DNA of 64,000 nucleotides. It comes from JBKPNJ01 sp963695705 (lineage in GTDB: Bacteria; Actinomycetota; Actinomycetes; Propionibacteriales; Nocardioidaceae). Numbering within the stretch: position 1 is the stretch's first letter; the number at the start of each line of letters is the position of its first letter. Location of the stretch: the NCBI GenBank assembly GCA_963695705.1, contig CAVOHB010000009.1, forward strand, positions 930,001-994,000, written 5' to 3'. The notes beneath the pieces were generated by a model. The model was not told where the DNA came from, ran no database searches, and saw only the letters and a program-made list of their open reading frames with translations. A program made the translations under genes and the position numbers. Below are positions 44,484-54,138 of this stretch, in pieces.

Positions 44484-45790
44484 GGGCCCTCGAACCGGAC
44501 GCAGACCGCGGCGCCGTGGGCCGGCAGGTCCTCGGCGCCGGCCAGCGTGACGACATCGCGGGAGACGTCGCGCAGGGCCGGCTCGTCGTACTCGATGACC
44601 TGCACCGTCTTGAGAAAGACCCGGACCGACAGGCCCGAGGAGTGACAGGCGGCGCCCCCGGTCGGCAGCACATGGTTGGAACCCGCGCAGTAGTCGCCGA
44701 GCGACACCGGAGCGAACGGGCCGACGAAGACGGCGCCGGCGTTGGTGATGCGCACCGCCCGCTGCCGGGCGTCCGCGGTCTGGATCTCCAGGTGCTCCGC
44801 CGCGTAGGCGTCGAGCAGGTCCTGCCCCTGGTCGAGGTCGTCGACGACGACGATGGCGGACTGCCGTCCAGACAGCGCAGTGCGCACCCGCTCGACGTGC
44901 TTGGTGGCGGGGACCTGGAGGTCGAGGGCACGCTCGACCGCGGTGGCCAGGGTCGGGCTCGGCGTAACCAGAACACTTGCGGAGTGCGGACCGTGCTCGG
45001 CCTGGCTGATCAGGTCGGCGGCGACGTGACGGGGGTCCGCGCTGTCGTCGGCGAGGATGGCGATCTCGGTCGGCCCGGCCTCCGAGTCGATCTCGACCAG
45101 CCCTCTGAGCAGGCGTTTCGCCGCGACCACGTAGATGTTTCCCGGGCCGGTCACCAGGTCGACGGGCCGGCACTCGCCGGCGCCGTACGCGAACATCGCG
45201 ATCGCCTGCGCACCGCCGGCGGAATAGATCTCATTGACACCGAGCAGGGCGCACGCGGCCAGGATCGTGGGGTGCGGGAGCCCGCCGTGGTCCCGCTGCG
45301 GCGGGCTGGCCAGCCCGATCGAAGTGACACCGGCCACCTGTGCCGGCACGACGTTCATCACCACGCTGGAGATCAGCGGAGCCAGACCACCCGGCACGTA
45401 CAGGCCGACCCGGCGGACCGGGACCAGTCGCTGCGTCACCTGCCCGCCGGGAACCACCTCGGTGACCGTGTCGCCGCCGCGCTCCGCCTCGCAGGACCGG
45501 CGCAGCCGCTTGATCGACTCGAGCAGGCTGAGGCGGATCGCTGGGTCCAGCTGTCGAAGCGCGTCCTCGGCCGCCTCGGCGGGCACCCTGACCCGGTCGA
45601 GATCCACCCCGTCGTAGGTCTTGGCATACTCGATGAGCGCCGCCTCGCCGCGCTCACGCACGCCGTCGCAGATCGGGCGTACGACATCGAGCGCCGCCGC
45701 TACGTCGAACCCGGCGCGGGGGATCTCCGCACGGTAGTCGAGGGTCTCGCCGCTGGCGAGCCGGCCTCGCAGGTCAAGGCGACGGATCAT
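44480..45790 (-). CDS. hisD: histidinol dehydrogenase
   Basis: 436 residues. It oxidises histidinol to histidine in two NAD-dependent steps. VRRVGLYVPGGLAPLISSVV, DLVTGPGNIYVVAAKRLLRG, DSEAGPTEIAILADDSADP and AADLISQAEHGPHSASVL (zinc ligands) are diagnostic. AAEHLEIQTADARQ and GDYCAGSNHVLPTGGAA follow. It is the first gene of hisDCBH-lipoprotein-priA-hisF. The ATG lies at 45788-45790, and no promoter could be identified with confidence in the 150-bp gap upstream, which holds palindrome copy B. Confidence 0.96.
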   Translation of the reverse strand: MIRRLDLRGRLASGETLDYRAEIPRAGFDVAAALDVVRPICDGVRERGEAALIEYAKTYDGVDLDRVRVPAEAAEDALRQLDPAIRLSLLESIKRLRRSCEAERGGDTVTEVVPGGQVTQRLVPVRRVGLYVPGGLAPLISSVVMNVVPAQVAGVTSIGLASPPQRDHGGLPHPTILAACALLGVNEIYSAGGAQAIAMFAYGAGECRPVDLVTGPGNIYVVAAKRLLRGLVEIDSEAGPTEIAILADDSADPRHVAADLISQAEHGPHSASVLVTPSPTLATAVERALDLQVPATKHVERVRTALSGRQSAIVVVDDLDQGQDLLDAYAAEHLEIQTADARQRAVRITNAGAVFVGPFAPVSLGDYCAGSNHVLPTGGAACHSSGLSVRVFLKTVQVIEYDEPALRDVSRDVVTLAGAEDLPAHGAAVCVRFEGP

Positions 45791-45873
45791 TGGATGAGTC
45801 TACGAACCGTGTGCGCCACCCGACGCCGTTGCAGCCCGACGCAGGCGGTCTGTGACCTCGGGCGGGCTGGTTT

Positions 45874-45915
45874 CGTCATGCAATTCGAGGGTCGGGAGCC
45901 TCGAATTGCATGACG
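45874..45915 (-). repeat. palindrome family, copy B (after the DUF3352-like gene)
   Basis: CGTCATGCAATTCGAGG (45874-45890) pairs perfectly over 17 bp with CCTCGAATTGCATGACG (45899-45915). The loop is GTCGGGAG. It is followed by CAAGC and starts 28 bases after the stop of the gene at 45944-47647. Orientation relative to that gene is the same as in copies A and C. Confidence 0.92.
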
Positions 45916-45943
45916 CAAGCGCAGGGGACAGCGGAGTGGCCTG

Positions 45944-47647
45944 TCAGTTGACCGTGATCCGCAGCACGCCCTCGACGGAGTCCGAGCCGACAGCATGCGT
46001 GGAGAAGCCGATGGACGACAGCGGCTTGAGATTGTCGATGACCTTCTGTGAGGTGCCCTGGGCGGTCAACAGGTCGAAGACCTGGCTCTCGATCCCGTCG
46101 AAGTTGACATAGAACACCGTCTGAGCCGACCCGGCATCCGGGACGGCGTTCTGGAACGTCTCGTCATCCCCGAGGTTCCCGTCAGCCGCCAGCTCGTTTG
46201 CATAGTCCTTGTTGGTTGAGACGGTGACGAAGCCGTCATCGTCGACCTTGGTCACCGGCAGTGTGCCACCCCCGTTGGCACGCACAAAGCTCGAGATCTT
46301 TTCGAAGACCGCGTTGAACTTGGCTGTGTCGGTGGTGACACGCGCCCCGAGGCGGAGCTGACTCGGGTCCGGCGTGGAGGCGAGCTTGGCCAGGTCGAGT
46401 CCGTCGCCGTCCAGAGCCAGGGTGAAGTTGTCGCCCAGCAGCGTCTTGAGATCGTCCGGAAGAACCAGTCCGGTCTCCTGCTGGACCTGCTTGGTGATCA
46501 CGTCAAGGCTCTCGCCCTGACTGGCCAGCAGGTCACCGAGTGAGGACCAACCCCGGTCGACAGCGCCGGCGGCGCCCGAGACGGACAGCGCGGCGAATGT
46601 CGTGTCCGGGAGGTTGACGACGGGGTTGGTGCCGCCGGAGCTGGGCGCATCCATGCCGCTGGTAACCGCGGCCAGCTCCACGTAGTTCTCGTCGAAGCGC
46701 AACGCCGCCGCTACCGATCTGGCGCCGTGCACGATCGTCGACAGGTCGAACTGCGGCGGAATGGATCCCGGCGGCATCGCGGCCGCGACCTTCTTGTAGT
46801 CGAGCCACATCGAGACGACACCCTGGTCGCCGAGCTGCTTCATATCGGCGGTGAAGCCGCTGTCGTCGGCCAGTGATGAGCTCTCGACCTGGGACGCGTA
46901 CTGCGTGGCCAGCGCGCTGGTCTTGGCGAACAGGATGTAGTCGCTGCCCACCGGGGACACTCCGTACGACCCCACCGCTCCGCCGCACTTGCTGGTGACG
47001 TCGGCGAAGCCCTTGATCGCCGCGTCCTGGTTCTGCACCTGCAGCGCTATCGCGAACGACGGGGTCGAGTCGCCGCCGACGGGCGGTAGCACCGCGACGC
47101 CGAGCCTGTCACCGACCCACGATGCGATGTCGGTGTCGTAGTCGACGGCAGGACATTGCCCTCCCCGCTGCTGGGCGAGCTCGAAGAGCTTCTTGCGCAG
47201 ATCGGTGGAGTCGCTGCTGATCGAGGTGGCATCGGCAAAGGATGGGAACTTCTGCAGCAGCTGCAGACCGTTGAGCTTCTGCGCCGCGGACGGATCCAGG
47301 TCGATGCGGAAGTACGCAAGCGCGGTGCTCGGCAGCGCCTCGGCCGGCTGCGGGTCGTCGCCGGAGTGCGACGAATAGGCCGCGTAGCCCACGCCGGCGA
47401 GGATCAGCGCGAGCACGACGGCCGCGGCGACCGCGATCAGACCACGGGTTCCCGACCGTCCGGTGCCTCCGCCCCCCTGGCTGTCCATGACGACCGGGGT
47501 GCCACCGGGTGGCGAGCCGAATCCGCCGTCCTGTGGCTGGCTCCAAGGACCGGGCTGGTCCACCTGAGTCGGCCGGTCAGGGTCCTGCGGGCCGGGCGGC
47601 GGCTGCTCGGCAGGGCCGTCGCCTGTGAATGGACGGTCGCTCGACAA
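45944..47647 (-). CDS. membrane-anchored DUF3352-type protein of unknown function
   Basis: 567 residues. A Pro/Gln/Gly-rich cytosolic N-terminus (about residues 1-70) is followed by one membrane helix (GLIAVAAAVVLALILAGVGY) and a large outside domain. Segments include ALPSTALAYFRIDLDPSAAQ, DIASWVGDRLGVAVLPP and DLKTLLGDNFTLALDGDGLD. The first and second resemble actinobacterial DUF3352 proteins. The function is unknown. The start is TTG 47645-47647, with GAGAGGGG six bases upstream. The longer open frame beyond it has no start with a ribosome site. A 14-bp tandem duplication lies directly upstream (47661-47688). Confidence 0.72.
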   Translation of the reverse strand: MSSDRPFTGDGPAEQPPPGPQDPDRPTQVDQPGPWSQPQDGGFGSPPGGTPVVMDSQGGGGTGRSGTRGLIAVAAAVVLALILAGVGYAAYSSHSGDDPQPAEALPSTALAYFRIDLDPSAAQKLNGLQLLQKFPSFADATSISSDSTDLRKKLFELAQQRGGQCPAVDYDTDIASWVGDRLGVAVLPPVGGDSTPSFAIALQVQNQDAAIKGFADVTSKCGGAVGSYGVSPVGSDYILFAKTSALATQYASQVESSSLADDSGFTADMKQLGDQGVVSMWLDYKKVAAAMPPGSIPPQFDLSTIVHGARSVAAALRFDENYVELAAVTSGMDAPSSGGTNPVVNLPDTTFAALSVSGAAGAVDRGWSSLGDLLASQGESLDVITKQVQQETGLVLPDDLKTLLGDNFTLALDGDGLDLAKLASTPDPSQLRLGARVTTDTAKFNAVFEKISSFVRANGGGTLPVTKVDDDGFVTVSTNKDYANELAADGNLGDDETFQNAVPDAGSAQTVFYVNFDGIESQVFDLLTAQGTSQKVIDNLKPLSSIGFSTHAVGSDSVEGVLRITVN

Positions 47648-47660
47648 CGTGGACCCCTCT

Positions 47661-47688
47661 CGGAACGGCTGAGCCGGAACGGCTGAGC
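47661..47688. repeat. 14-bp perfect tandem duplication in the leader of the DUF3352-like gene
   Basis: CGGAACGGCTGAGC is present at 47661-47674 and 47675-47688. It is part of the pattern of short duplications at gene borders. Confidence 0.95.
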
Positions 47689-47729
47689 GTGTCAACGCTA
47701 GCCGACGCTGGGAACCGCCAAGGGTGCTT

Positions 47730-48368
47730 TCACCGCTTTTGGTTCGGTACGAACCGCGCAGCCGCGCTGGGTTCGTCCGACCGCCACAGGATCGCCTGGG
47801 CGACCAGCGCGCCGAGCATCGCGCCGATGGGCCAACTGAACACGACGCCGGTGGCCGTGACCTTGATCGGCGCCGAGACCAGATCACCCACCTGCGCCGT
47901 CGCGAGCCTCGCCCTGAGCGGGCCGGGTCCGAAACCGGGCCCGAGCTGGTACGACAGGTATGACGCGAGTGAGGCCCCAGCGAGAACGGCCAGCACGGCT
48001 ACCACGCCGTGCCGGCGGAAGACCCCGGCCAGCACGCTGCCCACAACCAGGCCACCCACCAGGCCGGTCACGAAGAACCAGCCGTCGGCGCCGAACTGGA
48101 GACCGAGCTGCGACTCGTCCAGGAAAGCGCCCGTCGACGTCACCTTGTAGTAGGCGACGTCGGTCTGTCCGGCCCAGATGCGGGCCGCGGCATACCCCGC
48201 GACCGCGAACGCCCCTACCGTGACCAGTACCGCCACGGCGGCGCTCCGGGTGTCGGGGACCTCCCGGGTCCGGTCCGTCGCCGCGTCCTGATCCTCCTCC
48301 GCCGCCGCGTCGGGCCAGCTCCGGTTCCACGGTCGGGGGACGGGCCCACCTCCCGACGGCTGCGGCAC
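47730..48368 (-). CDS. four-helix membrane protein of unknown function
   Basis: 212 residues from GTG 48368. It has a hydrophilic N-terminus (EEDQDAATDRTREVPDTRS) then four membrane helices: AAVAVLVTVGAFAVAGYAAA, WFFVTGLVGGLVVGSVLAG, VVAVLAVLAGASLASYLSYQ and VFSWPIGAMLGALVAQAILW. No family is recognised with confidence (DUF2567-like is a guess). A better-looking start exists upstream: GTG 48401-48403 with AGGA before it gives MSDPP, but a run of six G (48389-48394 on the plus strand) breaks the frame there. One more base would restore MSDPPQSEPPAPVPQPSGG. The true N-terminus is therefore uncertain. Confidence 0.65.
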   Translation of the reverse strand: MPQPSGGGPVPRPWNRSWPDAAAEEDQDAATDRTREVPDTRSAAVAVLVTVGAFAVAGYAAARIWAGQTDVAYYKVTSTGAFLDESQLGLQFGADGWFFVTGLVGGLVVGSVLAGVFRRHGVVAVLAVLAGASLASYLSYQLGPGFGPGPLRARLATAQVGDLVSAPIKVTATGVVFSWPIGAMLGALVAQAILWRSDEPSAAARFVPNQKR

Positions 48369-48414
48369 CGGTGCAGGCGGCTCCGACTGGGGGGATCGCT
48401 CACGTCGGCCGATC

Positions 48415-51400
48415 CTATGGTGCCAGGCAGGAAGGTCCGAGCAACGCCTTCAGATCGGCCATCAGGGCTGCCGACGGGCTGACGCGCAGCCGGTCGTCGA
48501 GCCGCATCACCTTCGTGCTGCTCTGTGCCTGCAGCCGTAGGCGCACCTCGGTCATCCCGGGGTAGGTGCCGAGCACATCCTTCAGCTGCTCCACCAGCGG
48601 GGCCGTGCAACGAGTGGCGGCCAGCGTGATCGTCACCGGCCCCGACGGTCGTCGGGACAGATCGGGCGCGCTGACATCGGTGGCGTGGAGCTCGGGCTGG
48701 TCGTCGCGACGCTTGAGCCGGCCCTTCACCAGGATGATGGCGTCCGGCACGAGCAGGTGCGACGTCGACTGGTAGATGGACGGGAAAAGCATCACCTCGA
48801 TCGCCCCCTCGAGGTCCTCCACCGTGACGACCGCCCACGGGTCACCGCGCCTTGTCATCTTGCGCTGGACCCCGGTGATAAGACCGCCAACGGTGACGAC
48901 TGAGCCCTCGGGCCTCTCCTCATCAGCGACCAGCTGACCGATGGTCAGATCGGAGCCTTCCGCCAGTACGTGCTCGAGACCCAGCAGCGGGTGGTCGGAG
49001 ACGTAGAGTCCGAGCATCTCGCGCTCGTGTCCCAGCAGGGTCTGCTTGTCCCACTCGGCGATGTCGGGAATGCGGACCGTCACGGAGCCGAAGGCACCGT
49101 CATCGATCGACCCGAAGAGCGAGTCCTGACCGATCGCCTCGTTTCGCTTGATGTCGATGAACTGGTCCACCGCGGACTCATGGATCGTCCACAGCGACCG
49201 TCTGTTGTGGCCCTGGTCGTCGAACGCGCCGGCCTTGACCAGCGACTCGATCAGGCGCTTGTTGCACACCGCAGGCGGCACCTTTGCCATGAAGTCGGGG
49301 AAGTCGGCGAACTTGCCCTTCGTCTGCCTGGTCTTGACGATCTCGGCCACCACCCCGGTGCCGACGTTGCGGATCGCGGACAGCCCGAAACGGATATCAC
49401 CGCCGATCGGGGTGAAGTCCGCGTCGGACTCGTTGACATCTGGTGGGAGCACCCTGATGCCCATCCGGCGGCACTCGTTGAGGTAGATCGCCATCCGGTC
49501 CTTGTCGACCTGGACACTGGTGAGCAACGCGGCCATGTATTCAGCCGGGAAGTTCGCCTTCAGGTACGCCGTCCAGTACGAGAGCACCGCGTAGCCGGCG
49601 CCGTGGCTCTTGTTGAAGCCGTAGTCACAGAACGGCAGGAGTGTGTCCCACAGCGCCTTGACCGCTCCCGGCGAGTAACCCCGATCGGTCATGCCGGCCG
49701 AGAACGCTTCGTACTGCTGTTCCAGCTCGGCCTTCTTCTTCTTGCCCATGGCCCGTCGCAGCAGGTCGGCACTCGCCAGCGAGTAGCCGGCCACGCGCTG
49801 GGCGATGGCCATCACCTGCTCCTGGTAGATGATCAGGCCGTAGGTCTCGCCGAGGACCTCGCGCAGCGGTTCGTCGAGCTCGCGGTGGATCGGGACGACC
49901 TGCTTGCGCCCGTTCTTGCGGTCGGCGTAGTCGTTGTGGGCATTGGTGCCCATCGGCCCCGGTCTGTAGAGCGCGAGCACTGCTGTGATGTCGCCGAAGG
50001 CGTCGGGGCGCAGACTGCGCAGCAACGCACGCATGGGTGCGCCGTCGAGCTGGAAGACGCCGAGGGTATCCCCACGGGTGAGGAGCTCGAAGGTGGCCCG
50101 GTCGTCGAATGTCAGGTCCTCGATCACCAGCGTCTCGCCGCGGTTGACCGCGACGTTGGCGAGCGCGTCGGAGATGACGGTCAGGTTGCGCAACCCGAGG
50201 AAGTCCATCTTCAGCAGGCCCAGCGACTCGCACGTCGGGTAGTCGAACTGCGTGATGATGGCGCCGTCCTGCTCCCGGCGCATGATGGGGATGTGGTCGA
50301 GCAGCGGCTCGCTCGACATGATGACCGCGCAGGCATGCACGCCCCACTGCCGTTTGAGACCTTCCAGGCCACGAGCGGTTTCAACGACCTTGGCCACCTC
50401 GCTGTCGGAGTTGCAGAGCGCCCGGAACTCACCTCCCTCCTGGTAGCGGGCGTGACTCTCGTCGAAGATCCGGCTCAGTGGTACGTCCTTGCCCATGACG
50501 GCCGCCGGCATGGCCTTGGTGACGCGCTCCCCCATCGCGAAGGGATAGCCGAGCACCCGGGCCGAGTCCTTCAGCGCCTGCTTGGCTTTGATCGTCCCGT
50601 AGGTGACGACCTGCGCGACACGGTTGTCGCCGTACTTGTCGTTGACGTAGCGCAGGACGTCTCCGCGCCGGCGCTCGTCGAAGTCGATGTCGATGTCTGG
50701 CATCGAGACGCGCGCGGGGTTGAGGAACCGCTCGAACAGCAGACCGTGCTCGAGCGGGTCAAGCTCGGTGATGCCCATCGCGTAGGAGACCATCGAGCCG
50801 GCAGCCGAACCCCGCCCGGGACCCACCCGGATGTTCTGGCTCTTGGCCCAGGCGATCAGGTCGGAGACCACCAGGAAGTAGCTCGGAAACCCCATGTCCA
50901 GAATGACGCCGGACTCGAAGTCGGCGCGCGCCCGGACATCGGCCTGGACACCCGCCGGGTAGCGGCGGGCCAGACCCCTGTCCACCTCCTTGATGAACCA
51001 CGACTCCTCGGACTCACCGGCGGGCACCGGGAAGCGGGGCATCAGGTTGGCGCCCTCGGTGAACGACACCTCGCAGCGCTCGGCGATGAGCAGCGTGTTG
51101 TCGCAGGCCTCGGGAAGCTCGCGCCAGAGGTGGCGCATCTCCTGCGGTGTCTTGAGGTAGAACTCGTCGGCGTCGAACTTGAACCTGTCCGGGTCGGCCA
51201 GGGTGGACCCGGACTGGACGCAGAGCAGCGCCGCGTGGCTGCCGGCCTCCGCCCGGTGGGTGTAGTGCAGGTCGTTGGTGGCCACCAGCGGCAGCTGCAG
51301 GTCGCCGGCGAGCTTCAGCAGGTCGTCATGGACCCTGCGCTCGATGTCGAGGCCGTGGTCCATCACCTCGCAGTAGTAGTTGCCCGTTCCGAAGATGTCC

Positions 51401-51930
51401 CGGAACTCTGCAGCCGATCGGCGGGCCTGCTCGTACTTGCCCAGCCTGAGGTACGTCTGGATCTCGCCGGAGGCACAGCCGGTGGTGGCGATCAGGTCCT
51501 TGCCGTAGGCCTCGAGGAGCTCACGGTCGACCCGCGGTTTGTAGAAGTACCCCTCCAAGGACGATCGCGAGGCCATCCGGAACAGGTCGTGCATTCCCTG
51601 GTTGTTGCGTGCGAGCAGCGTCATGTGGGTGTAGGCGCCCGCACCCGACACGTCGTCGCTGCCGCCGTTTCCCCACTGCACCCGCCGGCGCTCGAACCGG
51701 CTCGTGCCGGGCGTGACGTAGGCCTCCACGCCGACGATGGGCTTGACCCCCTGTGCCCTCGCCGCCTTGCAGAAGTCGAAGGCCCCGAACAGGTATCCGT
51801 GGTCGGTGATCGCCAGTGCCGGCATCTCCTGCCGGGCGCACTCGCCGACGAGGTCAGCGACCCGAGCCGCCCCGTCCAGCATGGAGTACTCGGTGTGCAC
51901 GTGCAGGTGCACGAACGAGTCGCTCGGCAT
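48415..51930 (-). CDS. dnaE: DNA polymerase III alpha subunit
   Basis: 1171 residues. The PHP domain (residues 1-280) has FVHLHVHTEYSMLDGAAR, LAITDHGYLFGAFDF and LVATNDLHYTHRAEAGSHAA with intact His/Asp metal ligands, so it may proofread as in actinobacterial DnaE1. The polymerase core has GPGRGSAAGSMVSYAMGITE and the catalytic PDIDIDFDERRRGDV (about residue 410). LALYRPGPMGTNAHNDYADR and GETYGLIIYQEQVMAIAQRV are conserved. The OB-fold and C-terminal domain are complete. It is the replicative polymerase, since length and intact PHP argue against DnaE2. The ATG has GGAGG eleven bases upstream. A 1040-codon open frame on the other strand is an artefact of codon bias. Confidence 0.97.
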   Translation of the reverse strand: MPSDSFVHLHVHTEYSMLDGAARVADLVGECARQEMPALAITDHGYLFGAFDFCKAARAQGVKPIVGVEAYVTPGTSRFERRRVQWGNGGSDDVSGAGAYTHMTLLARNNQGMHDLFRMASRSSLEGYFYKPRVDRELLEAYGKDLIATTGCASGEIQTYLRLGKYEQARRSAAEFRDIFGTGNYYCEVMDHGLDIERRVHDDLLKLAGDLQLPLVATNDLHYTHRAEAGSHAALLCVQSGSTLADPDRFKFDADEFYLKTPQEMRHLWRELPEACDNTLLIAERCEVSFTEGANLMPRFPVPAGESEESWFIKEVDRGLARRYPAGVQADVRARADFESGVILDMGFPSYFLVVSDLIAWAKSQNIRVGPGRGSAAGSMVSYAMGITELDPLEHGLLFERFLNPARVSMPDIDIDFDERRRGDVLRYVNDKYGDNRVAQVVTYGTIKAKQALKDSARVLGYPFAMGERVTKAMPAAVMGKDVPLSRIFDESHARYQEGGEFRALCNSDSEVAKVVETARGLEGLKRQWGVHACAVIMSSEPLLDHIPIMRREQDGAIITQFDYPTCESLGLLKMDFLGLRNLTVISDALANVAVNRGETLVIEDLTFDDRATFELLTRGDTLGVFQLDGAPMRALLRSLRPDAFGDITAVLALYRPGPMGTNAHNDYADRKNGRKQVVPIHRELDEPLREVLGETYGLIIYQEQVMAIAQRVAGYSLASADLLRRAMGKKKKAELEQQYEAFSAGMTDRGYSPGAVKALWDTLLPFCDYGFNKSHGAGYAVLSYWTAYLKANFPAEYMAALLTSVQVDKDRMAIYLNECRRMGIRVLPPDVNESDADFTPIGGDIRFGLSAIRNVGTGVVAEIVKTRQTKGKFADFPDFMAKVPPAVCNKRLIESLVKAGAFDDQGHNRRSLWTIHESAVDQFIDIKRNEAIGQDSLFGSIDDGAFGSVTVRIPDIAEWDKQTLLGHEREMLGLYVSDHPLLGLEHVLAEGSDLTIGQLVADEERPEGSVVTVGGLITGVQRKMTRRGDPWAVVTVEDLEGAIEVMLFPSIYQSTSHLLVPDAIILVKGRLKRRDDQPELHATDVSAPDLSRRPSGPVTITLAATRCTAPLVEQLKDVLGTYPGMTEVRLRLQAQSSTKVMRLDDRLRVSPSAALMADLKALLGPSCLAP

Positions 51931-52118
51931 CGGTCAACTGCCTCCTTGGGCGGAAGGACCAGGGTGCCCCGAACACACCCGAGAGCCGCGATCGGCCCGG
52001 AGTCAGCGGCCGGTGGGCCCGGGTGGACATGCTGGGAAACCTGGAAAACATCGCGGGGAAGATGTCCTCGAAGACTACGCGACGCATCCTGACAGATCGT
52101 CCCGACACTCTCGTGGAG

Positions 52119-52574
52119 TCAGAAGTCCGGACGCCACCGCAGGCGCACGTCGGGCGCACGCTCCTCGTTGCCGCTGCCGTCGGTGAGCTCCACCTCGGTG
52201 AACCCGTGACGGGCGTAGAACCGTCGGGCGCCGAGGTTGCTCTGGAACGTCCACAGCTCGAGGCGGTCGGGGCGCAGCCGCTTGGCGTGGGCCACCAGGG
52301 CGGCACCGATGCCCTGCCCGGTGCGGGACGGAAGGACGTAGAGCTGGTCGATCATGTGCTCGTGCAGTACGAGTACCCCCACGATCACCTCTCCGGTGCA
52401 GGCCACCCACCCCTCCCGGTGGGGGACGACGACCGACGAGACCCATTCGAGTACCTCGGGCCGGGTGTGGACCATGGCCGGGATCGTGTCCGGGTTGGCT
52501 TCGCGCGACCCGACGAGGATGTCGGCGATGGCGCCGGCGTCCGGAGGTTCGGCCCGCCGGATCCGCAGGGTCAC
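52119..52574 (-). CDS. GNAT-family N-acetyltransferase
   Basis: 151 residues. LRIRRAEPPDAGAIADILV opens the domain, LYVLPSRTGQGIGAALVAHA carries the acetyl-CoA loop, and LWTFQSNLGARRFYARHGFT is the family's final motif. The substrate is unknown. The GTG start (52572-52574) overlaps the rluD stop by 4 bp, so it belongs to the lspA-rluD unit. The gap to dnaE (51931-52118) has no gene. Confidence 0.85.
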   Translation of the reverse strand: MTLRIRRAEPPDAGAIADILVGSREANPDTIPAMVHTRPEVLEWVSSVVVPHREGWVACTGEVIVGVLVLHEHMIDQLYVLPSRTGQGIGAALVAHAKRLRPDRLELWTFQSNLGARRFYARHGFTEVELTDGSGNEERAPDVRLRWRPDF

Positions 52575-53503
52575 GCTCCGTCGCGCACGACCGCCAGCGC
52601 GTGCGCCAGGTCGGGTGGGTAGCCGGCCTCGAACTCGACGGTGCGGTCGGTGCCGGGATGCACGAAGGAGAGCCGGTACGCGTGCAGCCACTGGCGCTCC
52701 AGGCCCAGCCGGCGAGCGAGCACGGGATCGGCCCCGTAGGTGAGATCTCCGACGCACGGGTGCCGCAGCGCGCTCATGTGCACCCGGATCTGGTGGGTGC
52801 GACCGGTCTCCAGCCCGACCGACAACAGGCTTGCGTAGTGGTGGGCCTCGAGCGTCTCGTAGTGGGTCACGCTCGGCCGTCCGCCGGCGACCACCGCAAA
52901 CCTGTACTCATGCCGGGGATGCCTGGCAATGGGAGCGTCGACGGTCCCTCGCAGCGGGTCGGGAAGCCCCTGGACCAGCGCGTGGTAGGTCTTGGTCACG
53001 GCACGTTCCTTGAACGCCGCCTTCAACACCGAGTAGGCCCGTTCCGACTTCGCGACGACCATCAACCCGCTGGTTCCGACGTCGAGCCGGTGCACGACGC
53101 CCTCCCGCTCGGCGGCGCCGCCGGTGGCGATGTCGAACCCTGCGCCCGCAAGGTGCCCCACGACAGTGGGTCCTGTCCAGCCCGGGCTCGGATGGGCGGC
53201 CACCCCGGCCGGCTTGTCGAGCACCACGATGTCCGGGTCGTCGTGCAGGATGCGCACGCCGGGGACCGTCTGGGGCACCACGGTCACCGGCGCCGCCACG
53301 GGTGGCAGCTCGATCTCGAGCCAGGCCCCCGGTCGGACCCGATCGGACTTCACCGGGTTCTCGCCGTCGAGCCGGACCTGTCCCGCCTCCACCAGGTCGG
53401 CGGCCTTAGACCGGGAGAACCCGAACATTCTCGCCAGCGCGGCGTCGAGACGTTCCCCCGCCAGCCCGTCGGGGACGGACAGCGATCGCACCTGCGGGGT
53501 CAC
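52571..53503 (-). CDS. rluD: 23S rRNA pseudouridine synthase of the RluD family
   Basis: 310 residues. The N-terminal S4 domain (GERLDAALARMFGFSRSKAA, VEAGQVRLDG) precedes the catalytic domain, with the active Asp in GVVHRLDVGTSGLMVVAK (about residue 145) and LETGRTHQIRVHMSALRHP near the end. It converts uridines of large-subunit rRNA to pseudouridine. GTG 53501-53503 overlaps the lspA stop (GTGA). lspA then rluD is a common actinobacterial order. Confidence 0.93.
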   Translation of the reverse strand: MTPQVRSLSVPDGLAGERLDAALARMFGFSRSKAADLVEAGQVRLDGENPVKSDRVRPGAWLEIELPPVAAPVTVVPQTVPGVRILHDDPDIVVLDKPAGVAAHPSPGWTGPTVVGHLAGAGFDIATGGAAEREGVVHRLDVGTSGLMVVAKSERAYSVLKAAFKERAVTKTYHALVQGLPDPLRGTVDAPIARHPRHEYRFAVVAGGRPSVTHYETLEAHHYASLLSVGLETGRTHQIRVHMSALRHPCVGDLTYGADPVLARRLGLERQWLHAYRLSFVHPGTDRTVEFEAGYPPDLAHALAVVRDGA

Positions 53504-54138
53504 GAGTGGGAGCCGTCCAGGTGCACGCCACGCACCGACTGGAGCACGATCAGGCACGCACCCAGCACGATGGCTGAGTCCGCGGCGTTGAAAATCGGCC
53601 AGTTCGGTAGCTCGACGAAGTCCACCACCCGCCCGCGGAACGGACCCGGATCACGAAACAGTCGGTCGGTCAGGTTGCCGCAGGCACCACCGAGGAGCAG
53701 GCCCAGGGCGACCGCCCACCCCGAGGACCCCAGCCGTGACGACAGCCGTACGACCGCCACCGCCACTGCGATCGCGAGCACCGACAGAACGACGGTGTAT
53801 CCGGTCCCGAAGGAGAACGCAGCGCCCGGGTTGCGGGTCAGCCGCAAGGTCAGCAGCCCGTCGAGCAGGGAGACCGGCCGGTTGACCGACAGCGTGTTGA
53901 CCGCTACGACCTTCGTGCTCAGGTCGATGAGGAAGACGCACGCCGCCACGACGGCGAACGTCCGGATCCGGCTGTTGGCGAGCTTCCCGCCGCCGGAGGC
54001 AGCGGCCGCGACATCCGCGGTTTCATCGCCGGGGCCACCCCCGGCAGCCGCACCGCCGGGGCCGCCCCCGGCAGCCGCATCACCGGCGCCACCCCCGCCA
54101 GTGGAGTCGCTCAGCGGCGTTCCTCGCGTTGTTTGCAT
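53500..54138 (-). CDS. lspA: lipoprotein signal peptidase
   Basis: About 212 residues from ATG 54136-54138. A Gly/Ala-rich N-terminal extension (STGGGGAGDAAAGGGPGGAA) precedes the four-helix core. The catalytic Asps are in ACGNLTDRLFRDPG and WPIFNAADSAIVLGACL, with RNPGAAFSF as the third conserved block. It cleaves the signal peptide after lipid attachment by Lgt, whose gene is also in this window. The start overlaps the DksA-like gene by 28 bp. A later CTG beside its stop codon is an alternative start. Confidence 0.9.
   Translation of the reverse strand: MQTTRGTPLSDSTGGGGAGDAAAGGGPGGAAAGGGPGDETADVAAAASGGGKLANSRIRTFAVVAACVFLIDLSTKVVAVNTLSVNRPVSLLDGLLTLRLTRNPGAAFSFGTGYTVVLSVLAIAVAVAVVRLSSRLGSSGWAVALGLLLGGACGNLTDRLFRDPGPFRGRVVDFVELPNWPIFNAADSAIVLGACLIVLQSVRGVHLDGSHS

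Noticed and set aside
48970..52092. 1040-codon open frame on the plus strand opposite dnaE
   Set aside because: It is the mirror of dnaE codon bias in high-GC DNA. Its protein shows no domain, and dnaE itself is unmistakable.
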